Below, piece after piece: positions 41,232 to 49,499 of a stretch of DNA of 49,499 nucleotides (position 1 is the stretch's first letter; each line of letters begins with the position of its first letter). The stretch comes from CAYJAD01 sp964371195 (GTDB taxonomy: Bacteria; Desulfobacterota; Desulfovibrionia; Desulfovibrionales; Desulfovibrionaceae). The notes under the pieces were generated by a model. It had not been told where the DNA came from and did no database searches. It worked only from the letters and a program-made list of their open reading frames with translations. The DNA lies in the NCBI GenBank assembly GCA_964371195.1, contig CAYJLD010000004.1, positions 1 to 49,499 of the forward strand, written 5' to 3'. Position numbers and translations under genes: made by a program.

Positions 41232-42311
41232 CTAAGCTAGAATTTTCTCCACTACTGCCTTGCCCATTTCCACAGTGCCCACAAGGGTTTTACCAGCTTC
41301 CATAATATCTCCAGTACGATAACCTTGCTCAAGCACATTACGCACAGCAAGCTCTACGCAGTCAGCTTCAGCACTGGCATCAAAGGCTAGACGTAGCATC
41401 ATGGCAGCAGATAAAATTGTAGCTAATGGATTGGCCTTATTTTGTCCGGCTATATCTGGGGCAGAACCATGAATAGGCTCAAAAAGTCCAGGTGCTTGAG
41501 AACCAAGAGAGGCTGAAGGTAACATACCTAAAGAGCCAGTAATAACAGCGGCCTCATCGGATAAAATATCACCAAATAAGTTTGAGGTAAGCATTACATC
41601 AAATTGAGATGGGTCACGCACCAGTTGCATGGCAGCATTATCAACATACATGTGGCTTAACTCAATATCTGTATATTGCTTATGAATTTCATTAACTACT
41701 TGTCGCCACAGGCGTGAGGTTTCAAGTACATTAGCCTTATCACAAGAGCAAACTTTTTTACGTCTTTTGCGTGCGGTTTCAAAGGCTACATAGGCAATGC
41801 GTTCAATTTCTGATTCAGAATAAAGCATAGTATTAAAACCAACCTGCTCGCCATTACGCTCTTCTATGCCGCGAGGTTGACCAAAATAGATACCGCCGGT
41901 AAGCTCGCGTATAACAATTAAATCTAAGCCTTTTTGAGCAATATCTGCCCGTAATAAGCAAGAGCCAGCTAATTCTGGGAACAAAGTGGCTGGGCGCAAA
42001 TTAGCAAATAAACCTAATTCTTTACGAATATCTAACAAACCTTTTTCTGGCCGTATATTGTTGGCAAGATGATCCCATTTGGGCCCACCAACGGCACCTA
42101 AGAATACAGCGTGAGAGGCTTTGCAAGCAGCTATGGTTTCCATGGGTAGTGGTTCATTTTTTTCATCAATAGCTGCACCACCAATAAGGGCTGTATTGAA
42201 GCTAAAGCTATGTCCAAATTTTTGGGCTACAGCATCTAACACTTTTTTTGCTTCAGCTATAATTTCTGGACCAATGCCATCACCAGGTAGTAAACAAATA
42301 TCTTTTTGCAT
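41232..42311 (-). CDS. leuB: 3-isopropylmalate dehydrogenase
   Basis: A 359-residue NAD-dependent enzyme of leucine synthesis. Seen: the start ICLLPGDGIGPEIIAEAKKVLDAV, LGAVGGPKWD, RPEKGLLDIRKELGLFANLRPA, VRELTGGIYFGQPRG, TSNLFGDILSDEAAVITGSLGMLPSASLG and EPIHGSAPDIAGQNKANPLATILSAAMML. Length is typical. Last of leuA-leuC-leuD-leuB on this strand, 37 bases after leuD. Confidence 0.97.
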   Translation of the reverse strand: MQKDICLLPGDGIGPEIIAEAKKVLDAVAQKFGHSFSFNTALIGGAAIDEKNEPLPMETIAACKASHAVFLGAVGGPKWDHLANNIRPEKGLLDIRKELGLFANLRPATLFPELAGSCLLRADIAQKGLDLIVIRELTGGIYFGQPRGIEERNGEQVGFNTMLYSESEIERIAYVAFETARKRRKKVCSCDKANVLETSRLWRQVVNEIHKQYTDIELSHMYVDNAAMQLVRDPSQFDVMLTSNLFGDILSDEAAVITGSLGMLPSASLGSQAPGLFEPIHGSAPDIAGQNKANPLATILSAAMMLRLAFDASAEADCVELAVRNVLEQGYRTGDIMEAGKTLVGTVEMGKAVVEKILA

Positions 42312-42348
42312 ATCAAACTCGTATGAATAATTTAATTTGGCGCATTAA

Positions 42349-42843
42349 CTACGACGCAAGTTTTTCTTTTACATAATTAACTAAGCCACCCTTACTAACT
42401 AATTCCCACATGGATGCTGGTAGGGCTGGACAATTAATAGTCTCATTGGTGGTGATATTGGTAATAACACCCTTGGCGGCATCAATCTCTAAACTATCAC
42501 CATCATTGATTTTTTGTACATCATCACCAATTTCTATGAGCATTAATCCCATATTAAAAGCATTACGATAAAAAATTCGTGCAAAACTATGTGCCACCAC
42601 AACATTGATCTTAGCACCTAATATGGCTAATGGAGCGTGTTCACGCGATGAACCACAGCCAAAATTTCGCCCTGCTACTATCATATCACCGGCATTGACA
42701 CGCTTAACCCAATCAGGTTCAAGCCCTTCCATGCAATTTTGCCCCAGTACATCTTTATCTGCACTTACTAAAAAACGAGCTGGAATAATAGCATCTGTAT
42801 CTATATGTTCGCCAACTTTATGGACTTTACCCTTAAAATTCAT
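42349..42843 (-). CDS. leuD: 3-isopropylmalate dehydratase small subunit
   Basis: A 164-residue swivel-domain subunit that with LeuC isomerises 2- to 3-isopropylmalate. Signatures: HIDTDAIIPARFLVSADKDVLGQNCMEGLEP, AGRNFGCGSSREHAPLAILGA and VAHSFARIFYRNAFNMGLMLIE. The short length belongs to the form pairing with the 417-residue LeuC type. It follows leuC by 28 bases. Confidence 0.96.
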   Translation of the reverse strand: MNFKGKVHKVGEHIDTDAIIPARFLVSADKDVLGQNCMEGLEPDWVKRVNAGDMIVAGRNFGCGSSREHAPLAILGAKINVVVAHSFARIFYRNAFNMGLMLIEIGDDVQKINDGDSLEIDAAKGVITNITTNETINCPALPASMWELVSKGGLVNYVKEKLAS

Positions 42844-42871
42844 AATATGTTCCTTTAATTATAAATAATTG

Positions 42872-44125
42872 CTACTCTGGACCGCAAACTTCACCAGCTA
42901 TGGCAGAAGCTGCTGCCACCACCGGACTTGCTAAATAAATTTCTGAACTTAGGCTGCCCATTCGTCCCTTAAAGTTACGGTTGGTTGTTGCTACTGCACG
43001 CTCATTATCGCCTAATATACCCATATAGCCACCAAGACATGGTCCACAAGTGGGAGGACTAATAATACAACCAGCATCGGTAAATATGTCAAACAGCCCT
43101 TCTTTCATGGCACTTTTCCACACATTTGGAGTTGCTGGAATAATAATACAACGTACATTCTTGGCTACTTTTTGACCTTTCAGTACAAGAGCTGCATCGC
43201 GCATATCGCTAAGCCTGCCATTGGTACATGACCCAATAACAACCTGATTAATCGGTGTATTTTTAACCTCTGATACAGGCTTAACATTTTCTGGCAAATG
43301 TGGGCATGCCACAACTGGCTCTTGGTTGCTTATGTCAAAGCTAATTTCACTTTCGTATTCAGCACCTGCATCTGCTTTTAACTCTTGTTGATTTGGTCTG
43401 TTATGCGCATTTCCATAAGCAATGGTTTTGGCATCAGCAGCAAAAAGACCCACCTTGCCACCAGCCTCAATGGCCATATTGGCCATGGTTAAGCGACCAT
43501 CAATTTCCATATTTTCAATAACTGCACCATCAAACTCCAAAGCCCTATACAATGCTCCGTCCACACCAATCTTACCAATAAGCATCAATATTAAATCTTT
43601 AGGACGTAACCATTTAGACATTGTCCCTTGATAGGAAACACGAATGGTTGGCGGAACCTTAAACCATGTTTCACCAAGAGCTAAACCACCAGCAATATCT
43701 GTTGAACCAAGACCAGTTGCAAAAGCTCCAAGGCCACCATAGGTACAAGTATGACTGTCAGCCCCAATTATCACATCACCAGGACCCACCAAACCAAGTT
43801 CTGGCAAGAGCGCGTGTTCAATACCACAATTGCCACCCTCATAATAGTGAGTCAGATTTTGTTCCTCGGCAAATTTGCGCGACACTAAGACTTGATTAGC
43901 AGATTCAATATCTTTTTGTGGTGTAAAATGGTCCATTACAAAAACAACTTTGTCTTTATCAAAAACCTGCTTTGCTCCCATACCCTCAAAGGATTTAATG
44001 GCAAGCGGAGCTGTAATATCATTGGCAAGCACAAGAGAGAGTTTGCAACGAATAATTTGACCTGTAGATGTAATAGTATCATCGGTATGTTTTTGTAATA
44101 TTTTTTGAGCAAGAGTTAATGACAT
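42872..44125 (-). CDS. leuC: 3-isopropylmalate dehydratase large subunit
   Basis: A 417-residue [4Fe-4S] aconitase-family subunit. The cluster cysteines are in VVIGSCTNGR (one) and SPPTCGPCLGG (two); GADSHTCTYGGLGAFATGLGSTDIAGGLALGETWFKVP is also typical. The length fits the shorter 'archaeal-type' LeuC, common in anaerobic bacteria. It follows leuA by 13 bases. Confidence 0.96.
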   Translation of the reverse strand: MSLTLAQKILQKHTDDTITSTGQIIRCKLSLVLANDITAPLAIKSFEGMGAKQVFDKDKVVFVMDHFTPQKDIESANQVLVSRKFAEEQNLTHYYEGGNCGIEHALLPELGLVGPGDVIIGADSHTCTYGGLGAFATGLGSTDIAGGLALGETWFKVPPTIRVSYQGTMSKWLRPKDLILMLIGKIGVDGALYRALEFDGAVIENMEIDGRLTMANMAIEAGGKVGLFAADAKTIAYGNAHNRPNQQELKADAGAEYESEISFDISNQEPVVACPHLPENVKPVSEVKNTPINQVVIGSCTNGRLSDMRDAALVLKGQKVAKNVRCIIIPATPNVWKSAMKEGLFDIFTDAGCIISPPTCGPCLGGYMGILGDNERAVATTNRNFKGRMGSLSSEIYLASPVVAAASAIAGEVCGPE

Positions 44126-44138
44126 TTTTTATCCTTTC

Positions 44139-45671
44139 TTAATTGCATTCACTTTCTTTTTTAGCCAAACGATTTAAGGCATTTACATATGCCCTAGCAC
44201 TGGCAAAGGTTACATCAGGATGCGCAGCACGACCAACAGCACAAATATTCTTTTCTGTATCACAAATGCGCACCGTTACTTCACCTTGAGCATCGGTGCC
44301 ACCTGTTACAGCATTAACCATATATTGTTGTAGCTCAGGGTTTCTACCCACAAGCTGACTAATAATATTAAATAAAGCATCCACTGGACCAACACCAAAA
44401 CAAGAGCCCTTCTTCTCCTCACCATCAACTTCCATGACCACAGCAGCAGTAGGCGGAATATCTTGAGTGGATGAGCTATTAATGCTAGCATGTTGCAAGC
44501 AATAGCGATCAGGGATGCGATAAATTTCTTCTAAAACAAGGGCCACCAAATCTTCATCATGTATGGTTTCTTTTTTATCGGCAAGATTTTTTACAGCACT
44601 AAATACTAAGTTTACTTGCTCTTCATTCAAGGTATAACCAAGGCTTTCAAGCTTTGACTTTACAGCATTTCGCCCCGAATGCTTACCAAGAACCAAGTCA
44701 CTTTGAGCTCTACCTACTGACTCTGGAGTCATGATTTCATAAGTTTCACGATTCTTTAGCATACCATCTTGATGTATGCCAGATTCATGCGCAAAAGCAT
44801 TACCACCAATAATAGCCTTATTGGCTGGAATGGGCTGACCTATTGTCATGGCTAGCATGCGGCAAGCCGGATAAAGTTGTTCTGTATTAATAGTATTAGT
44901 TAAACCGTAATAGTCATGGCGCACACGTAAAGCCATGGCCACTTCTTCAAGGGCCGCATTACCAGCACGCTCACCAATACCACCAAGAGTAACTTCTACT
45001 TGACGTGCACCTGCATGCACAGCAGCCAAAGTATTAGCCACAGCCACACCAAGGTCATTATGGCAATGCACACTAAAGATAGCCTTATCGCTATTGGGTA
45101 CATTTTCAATAAGGTAACGAATAAGAGCGGCATACTCTTCTGGTTGAGCATACCCTACGGTATCAGGAATGTTAATGACCTTGGCTCCAGCTTTAATAAC
45201 AGCTTCGGTTATGCGGCATAAAAAGTCCTTATCAGAGCGCGATGCATCCTCAGCAGAAAACTCAACATTACTGGTATAAGAGGCAGCACGACTAACACCA
45301 TCTACAGCCATTTTTATAACAGCATCTGGTTCCTTACATAGCTTATATTTCATATGTAATGGTGATGTAGATACAAAAGTATGAATGCGTGGGTTTTCAC
45401 CAAGTTTAATAGCTTCCCAGCAGCGATCAATATCTGCTGGCAAAGCCCTACAAAGCCCTGCCACTTCAGCTTCTCGAGTTTGCATAGCAATGGCTTGCAC
45501 TGCCTCAAAATCACCTTGGCTTGCAGCAGGAAATCCTGCCTCCATTACATTAACACCCACAATTTCTAGCTGCCTTGCCAAGCGCAATTTTTCAGCTAAA
45601 TTCATGGTCGCTCCTGGTGATTGTTCACCATCGCGAAGGGTTGTATCAAAAAAATACACTTGTTTATTCAT
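44139..45671 (-). CDS. leuA: 2-isopropylmalate synthase
   Basis: A 510-residue enzyme that condenses acetyl-CoA and 2-oxoisovalerate, the first leucine-specific step. Seen: VYFFDTTLRDGEQSPGATM (the catalytic start), VHCHNDLGVAVANTLAAVHAGARQVEVTLGGIGERAGNAALEEV, NAFAHESGIHQDG (metal and hinge), and a C-terminal regulatory domain (about 390-510) ending in the leucine-binding LeuA allosteric region, GGTDAQGEVTVRI. The start at 45671 has GGAG upstream; six earlier codons are rejected. It heads the leu genes after pssA. Confidence 0.97.
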   Translation of the reverse strand: MNKQVYFFDTTLRDGEQSPGATMNLAEKLRLARQLEIVGVNVMEAGFPAASQGDFEAVQAIAMQTREAEVAGLCRALPADIDRCWEAIKLGENPRIHTFVSTSPLHMKYKLCKEPDAVIKMAVDGVSRAASYTSNVEFSAEDASRSDKDFLCRITEAVIKAGAKVINIPDTVGYAQPEEYAALIRYLIENVPNSDKAIFSVHCHNDLGVAVANTLAAVHAGARQVEVTLGGIGERAGNAALEEVAMALRVRHDYYGLTNTINTEQLYPACRMLAMTIGQPIPANKAIIGGNAFAHESGIHQDGMLKNRETYEIMTPESVGRAQSDLVLGKHSGRNAVKSKLESLGYTLNEEQVNLVFSAVKNLADKKETIHDEDLVALVLEEIYRIPDRYCLQHASINSSSTQDIPPTAAVVMEVDGEEKKGSCFGVGPVDALFNIISQLVGRNPELQQYMVNAVTGGTDAQGEVTVRICDTEKNICAVGRAAHPDVTFASARAYVNALNRLAKKESECN

Positions 45672-45702
45672 AATATAATCTCCATGCAATATTTATTTGC
45701 AT

Positions 45703-45754
45703 AATGGTCAGCCGTTATTCGGCGCAATGTGGGGGGATTTTTAAGGCTGACCGC
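45703..45754 (-). promoter_or_regulatory. Inverted repeat in the pssA-leuA gap
   Basis: GGTCAGCC and GGCTGACC (8-bp perfect arms, 36-base spacer) with an inner hairpin GCCG-TTATT-CGGC. It lies between the pssA stop and the leuA ribosome site. It could be a terminator for pssA (poor T-tract) or a leader structure for leuA. Confidence 0.35.
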
Positions 45755-45761
45755 TATGTCA

Positions 45762-46523
45762 TTAATCACTATTAAGCGACAGACCACGCAGCAGTTCCCG
45801 ATTGCGACGGGGTAAAATATAATAAGTATAACAAAGCCCAGCCACAATATACCCTAGCATTATCATAAAAAATAATATTTTGGGCTGCGAAGCTATAAGG
45901 GCAAAAAGCAAAATCACTGTTACCATAGAACTAAAAGGATGAGCTTTTACAAAGGCATATTCTTTAAATGAATAATAACGCACCCTGCTCACCATAAGCA
46001 TGCCAAGGGCAAGGGTTAAACCAAGGGCAAGAGGTGGTATAACCACACTAATGCCAGCAGGGATGAAATTTGCAAAATACACAAAGCTTACGGCAGTACA
46101 TCCAGCAGCAGGTGTAGGTAAACCAATAAAAAACTTTTTGTTAATAACAGCTGTGGACACATTAAAACGTGCTAAACGCAAAGCCCCACATACTGCAAAA
46201 ATAAAACATATTGCCATACCCAAACGCCCAAAACTGTGTAAGTGCCAATGCCAAAGTAAGTTAGCAGGCGCTACACCAAAGGCAACCAGGTCGGATAATG
46301 AATCATATTGCACACCAAACTCACTGGCCGTGTTGGTTAGTCTGGCAATTTTACCATCCAAACCATCCATGAGCGCTGCAAAAATAATAGCCATACATGC
46401 ATCCTCAAAGCGACCTTGTGAGGACCATATAATAGCCAAAAATCCTGCAAAAAAACTCAGGGTTGTAATGGTATTTGGGAGTAAATACACTCCCCTTGAG
46501 CGTTGTGTTTTATCTTTGGTCAT
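45762..46523 (-). CDS. pssA: CDP-diacylglycerol-serine O-phosphatidyltransferase
   Basis: A 253-residue inner-membrane enzyme making phosphatidylserine from CDP-diacylglycerol and serine. The CDP-alcohol phosphotransferase motif reads DGLDGKIARLTNTASEFGVQYDSLSD (the DG..AR...G...D...D pattern is complete). About eight membrane segments follow one another. Its start overlaps the psd stop by four bases, so it is translated with the next enzyme of the pathway. Confidence 0.95.
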   Translation of the reverse strand: MTKDKTQRSRGVYLLPNTITTLSFFAGFLAIIWSSQGRFEDACMAIIFAALMDGLDGKIARLTNTASEFGVQYDSLSDLVAFGVAPANLLWHWHLHSFGRLGMAICFIFAVCGALRLARFNVSTAVINKKFFIGLPTPAAGCTAVSFVYFANFIPAGISVVIPPLALGLTLALGMLMVSRVRYYSFKEYAFVKAHPFSSMVTVILLFALIASQPKILFFMIMLGYIVAGLCYTYYILPRRNRELLRGLSLNSD

Positions 46524-47161
46524 ATTTTTTTAGCCACAATACTTTGTCCAGCAAATACTTGCTCTCCAATGTTCACCGAAGGACTATATCCATCAGGTAT
46601 ATAAAGGTCAAGACGAGAACCAAAACGAATCATACCAAAACGCTCTCCGCGCTCTAATTTATCATTCACATCCACCCTACACACAATACGCCTAGCTATT
46701 AATCCTGCAATTTGTACCATGCTCCAATTATTACCAGCTGTATCTTTTAAGCTATATGCGCAGCGTTCATTATCTGTTGCAGCCTTATCAAATGATGCAT
46801 TAAAAAACTTTCCTGCAAAATAACGGATGTCTTGAACTTCACCTTCAACTGGTGCACGGTTCACATGTACACTAAACACATTCATAAAAATACAAATGCA
46901 CGTCAGTGGCACTCCACTTATGGGATCAGGGCGTGTATCTATGCGAATAACGCGTCCATCTGCGGGACTAACTGCAATATCCGCATCTCTTGGCACAACA
47001 CGCTCAGGGTCACGAAAAAAATGACAAGAAAACCATGTTAAAATTAAAAATACTACTGCTAAAGGCCAACAACCTATTAATGAAAAAGTAAGAGCTGTTA
47101 AAGCACAAAGACCTATACTTGGTATGCCTTCAGGGGTTATGCCTATGGATGCTTTACGCAT
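46520..47161 (-). CDS. psd: Phosphatidylserine decarboxylase
   Basis: A 213-residue pro-enzyme that converts phosphatidylserine to phosphatidylethanolamine. It is of the short (archaeal/type II-like, about 210-residue) form. Two N-terminal hydrophobic segments (about 14-45) precede SPADGRVIRID, NVFSVHVNRAPVEGEV and the self-cleavage site RFGMIRFGSRLDLYIP, where cleavage between Gly and Ser makes the pyruvoyl cofactor. It directly precedes pssA on the same transcript. Confidence 0.95.
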   Translation of the reverse strand: MRKASIGITPEGIPSIGLCALTALTFSLIGCWPLAVVFLILTWFSCHFFRDPERVVPRDADIAVSPADGRVIRIDTRPDPISGVPLTCICIFMNVFSVHVNRAPVEGEVQDIRYFAGKFFNASFDKAATDNERCAYSLKDTAGNNWSMVQIAGLIARRIVCRVDVNDKLERGERFGMIRFGSRLDLYIPDGYSPSVNIGEQVFAGQSIVAKKI

Positions 47162-47278
47162 ATTATCTCCTAGATAGAGTTTTAACTTTTACTCGGTCAA
47201 GCTTACTGATTAAATTATTTAAAAGCAAGTTTATAAATCGTACCTTTCTACTAGGTCATGCCAATCTGCTTGCATGCA

Positions 47279-47995
47279 TTACTTTACAATTTGTTTTAGC
47301 TCGGCTGAAAGCTTACCATCACTATAACGCACAAGCACATAACCTCCAGCAGCAAAATTACCAGGGTTTATAATAGTAGTTTCTCCAATTTTATCTACAC
47401 TCTTAGCTTCGTGAATATGACCGCATATACATATATTTGGCTGATTTTTTTCAATAAATTCTCGCACAGCTATAGAGCCAACGTGAACATTACCACCTAT
47501 ATCATCGCATAAAGTGTCCTTGGGTGGGTTGTGCGATATGAGTAAACTATTTTTCCAAGCATTAGCTTTTTGCCAGCATTCATCAAGCCAAGTTGCGAAA
47601 GTTTCTTCAGGAAATTCACTAGGCGTTGCAAAGGGTGTAATGGTAGATGCCCCCACCCCAAACATAACTAAATCTGGTGCTATTTCATGCACTTCTGTGT
47701 GTAGATTATATTTATTTTCTACTAACCAAGTGGTGGCTTCCATTTTATCCATATTCCCAATCTGAGCAAAAATGCGCTTATTATATTGTTGCATAGGCTC
47801 AATGACTTGTTTGACTTCGGCTATGCCACCAAAATTTGTCATATCACCCGTAATAATAATAGCTTGGGCTTGATTAATTTCTGGTATATATGCAAGCCCA
47901 CTTGTATCATCGTGAATATCACCAAGGGCAATCCATAAAAAATCTTTTTTTTCACTATTACAACATGAGTTTGATGATGTATTTTGGCTTGGCAT
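47279..47995 (-). CDS. Calcineurin-like metallophosphoesterase
   Basis: A 238-residue protein with all metal-site motifs of the family: GDIHDD (about 24-29), GDMTNFGG, GNMDKME, SHNPPKD and GHIHEAKSVD. These bind two metals for phosphoester hydrolysis. It resembles YfcE/Icc-like predicted phosphoesterases. The first 17 residues are serine/asparagine-rich with two cysteines (SSNSCCNSE) and are probably a disordered leader. Monocistronic on the minus strand. Substrate unknown. Confidence 0.82.
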   Translation of the reverse strand: MPSQNTSSNSCCNSEKKDFLWIALGDIHDDTSGLAYIPEINQAQAIIITGDMTNFGGIAEVKQVIEPMQQYNKRIFAQIGNMDKMEATTWLVENKYNLHTEVHEIAPDLVMFGVGASTITPFATPSEFPEETFATWLDECWQKANAWKNSLLISHNPPKDTLCDDIGGNVHVGSIAVREFIEKNQPNICICGHIHEAKSVDKIGETTIINPGNFAAGGYVLVRYSDGKLSAELKQIVK

Positions 47996-48118
47996 AATTA
48001 TACTTCCTTGTTAGATATTTACTGCTATTATATAAAAATTTAAGACATCCAATACTTAATTAGATAAGCTTCATAAAATACTCATAGCATACTTTTGAAC
48101 TCAATAAAAGAGGTGTCA

Positions 48119-48691
48119 ATGCTCCTAAATAATAAAGATTTTTTGCGTAAAAAAATGTTGTCTAAACGTAAAAGCCAAAACCACGACATGGCAAAGGCTA
48201 AAAGTATTCAAGCCCAGAATATATTAATGGCTCAAGACTTTTGGCAAAACGCTCAAAGTGTTGCCCTATATATGCCAATTCAAGCTGAGCTTGATACAGC
48301 TTTACTCTTACAAAATGCATGGCTACATGAAAAAATCGTACTCTTGCCACGTTGCCAAGCACATGAAGTTGGGTTAATGGATTTTTTTCCCTGTACAGAA
48401 TATTCTGACTTAGAAGCCGGAAAATATAATATTTTAGAGCCCAAAGCCAATATAGCACCCTGGCAACATAGCATTGACTTAATAGTTCTACCAGCTCTAG
48501 CTTTTGCAAAAAGTGGACACAGACTTGGATTTGGAGCAGGATATTATGACCGTTTTTTAATGTTAGGCAAAAACACCCTCAGTGTGGGTTTAGCTTTTAC
48601 ATGGCAAATCATTGACGATATATCCATCTGGAGTAGTTGGGATATGCAAGTAAATGTTATAGTTAATGAGGAAGGTATAATATGGATATAA
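48119..48691 (+). CDS. 5-formyltetrahydrofolate cyclo-ligase
   Basis: A 190-residue ATP-dependent enzyme returning 5-formyl-THF to the active folate pool (5,10-methenyl-THF). Seen: RKKMLSKRKSQ near the start, and the family signature LPALAFAKSGHRLGFGAGYYDRFL (about 123-146). Length is typical. The start at 48119 has AAGAGG upstream; an ATG 24 bases earlier lacks one. It overlaps the next gene by 10 bases. Confidence 0.93.
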   Translation: MLLNNKDFLRKKMLSKRKSQNHDMAKAKSIQAQNILMAQDFWQNAQSVALYMPIQAELDTALLLQNAWLHEKIVLLPRCQAHEVGLMDFFPCTEYSDLEAGKYNILEPKANIAPWQHSIDLIVLPALAFAKSGHRLGFGAGYYDRFLMLGKNTLSVGLAFTWQIIDDISIWSSWDMQVNVIVNEEGIIWI

Positions 48692-49428
48692 GTTATATTC
48701 CCTTTAGTTTTCCCAATGTACCAAATGTGCATTGTCTGTTTCAGACCCGTGTGGGTGGGGTTTCCAATGGTGCATATGGTGGTGGCAATATTTCTTTTGC
48801 CACCGATGATGACCCCAGTCTAATTCTACAAAATAGAAAATGCTTACAAAAATGCATTGGGTATGATTTTAGTGAAGTTTTACAAGTACATGGGAATGAC
48901 ATTGTCTTTGATCCAAGCCCCATGCAGGCTGAGCAACAGCCCATACACAAAGCTGATGGACAAGCAACAAGCAAGGCTGGTTTAGCTTTAATGATCAAAA
49001 CTGCTGATTGTCAGCCCATATTAATTAGCCATAACTTAGGCAAGCATATTATGGCTTTGCATGTTGGCTGGCGCGGAAATAAAAATGAATTTATTTTAAC
49101 TGCTGTACAGGATTTTTGTGCAAAATATCAATTGCAAGCCGTAGATTTAATGGCTGTTCGCGGCCCAAGCCTTGGCCCACAAATGTCTGAATTTATAAAC
49201 TTTAACACTGAATGGGGTCCAGATTTTAAGCCTTGGTTTTGCGAACAAAACATGGTCATGGATTTATGGAATTTAAGTAAGCATCAATTACAACAAGCCG
49301 GACTTTTAAACCATAATATCTTTGGCCTTGATATGTGCACTGCTACTATGAATGAACTTTTCTTCTCCTATCGCAAAGAAAAACTTTCTGGCCGGCAAGC
49401 AAGTCTTATTTGGATTGAAAGCACTTAG
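48682..49428 (+). CDS. Laccase-domain (YfiH/PgeF) family protein
   Basis: A 248-residue protein of the multicopper-like YfiH/DUF152 family, which includes purine-nucleoside and peptidoglycan-editing enzymes. The zinc/copper-binding histidines and cysteine are in VHGNDIVF, KTADCQPILI and ALHVGWRGNKN. The start overlaps the folate gene by 10 bases and has GGAAGG upstream, so they are coupled. Activity cannot be set by sequence; a link with folate is only positional. Confidence 0.88.
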   Translation: MDISYIPFSFPNVPNVHCLFQTRVGGVSNGAYGGGNISFATDDDPSLILQNRKCLQKCIGYDFSEVLQVHGNDIVFDPSPMQAEQQPIHKADGQATSKAGLALMIKTADCQPILISHNLGKHIMALHVGWRGNKNEFILTAVQDFCAKYQLQAVDLMAVRGPSLGPQMSEFINFNTEWGPDFKPWFCEQNMVMDLWNLSKHQLQQAGLLNHNIFGLDMCTATMNELFFSYRKEKLSGRQASLIWIEST

Positions 49429-49443
49429 CCTTATTAAAATAAT

Positions 49444-49499
49444 GAGTCGAACATGAAAAACACGTTTCCACGTATTTTTCAAAAAGGCACGCTGGCTCC
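49444..49499. mobile_element. MITE-like element family A, copy 3 (cut by window end)
   Basis: GAGTCGAACATGAAAAACACGTTTCCACG, then a stretch matching the left ends of 38-284 and 4615-4892, running off the window. Same orientation as the others. Confidence 0.6.

Noticed and set aside
46000..46533. 177-codon open frame on the plus strand inside pssA
   Set aside because: Antisense to an intact enzyme with complete motifs; no ribosome site or homology.

Overview
The window looks like chromosomal DNA of a sulfite-respiring member of the Desulfovibrionaceae, probably an AT-rich, host- or gut-associated lineage. No taxonomic search was run. The reasons are gene content: dsrC; the alternative (siroheme-based) heme pathway genes ahbB/ahbC/ahbD with hemB; an exported CbiK-type chelatase; a taurine dissimilation set (ald, tpa, xsc) with a TRAP transporter; and the recA-alaS arrangement. 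Use of xsc, rather than the glycyl-radical isethionate lyase route known from Bilophila, points to a Taurinivorans/Desulfovibrio-like taurine metabolism. I saw no rRNA, tRNA, CRISPR array, phage or intact transposase.

Layout. 1-5.2 kb is an accessory-looking patch: an RgpF-like glycan protein, then (minus strand) a B12-riboswitch-controlled exported CbiK and a Gate-type membrane protein, bracketed by two copies of a short element with terminal inverted repeats (family A; a third copy begins at the right edge). 5.2-8.5 kb: iorA-iorB and a TPR membrane protein. 8.8-12.9 kb: a tiny winged-helix protein and the heme genes ahbC-hemB-ahbD-ahbB. 13-16.8 kb: recA-alaS, with an SOS-box-like site before recA. 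17.3-21.1 kb: a FadL-type porin and priA. 21.2-25.6 kb: htpX-pyrR-glmM-galU, bracketed by two inverted copies of a second MITE-like element (family B, exactly 183 bp each, one with a perfect 10-bp target duplication). 25.7-30.4 kb: a Csd4-like M99 peptidase, larC, a CBS protein, dsrC with a structured leader, and lolA.

30.5-39.9 kb is the metabolic centrepiece: ald, tpa, a divergent sigma-54 activator, xsc and a TRAP transporter. TRAP would import taurine; Tpa moves the amino group to pyruvate, giving alanine and sulfoacetaldehyde; Ald regenerates pyruvate, releasing ammonium and NADH; Xsc gives acetyl phosphate and sulfite; sulfite would be reduced by DsrAB (not in window) with DsrC. Upstream of both ald and xsc I find sequences fitting -24/-12 sigma-54 promoters, plus a shared 20-bp dyad-type site (perfect TTGATGCA-N4-TGCATCAA before xsc, a half-degenerate version before ald), a candidate binding site for the divergent activator.

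40.2-49.4 kb: a long minus-strand run psd-pssA-leuA-leuC-leuD-leuB-cysE and a 35-residue lipoprotein gene, a phosphoesterase, and a plus-strand pair, 5-formyl-THF cyclo-ligase and a YfiH-type laccase-domain protein.
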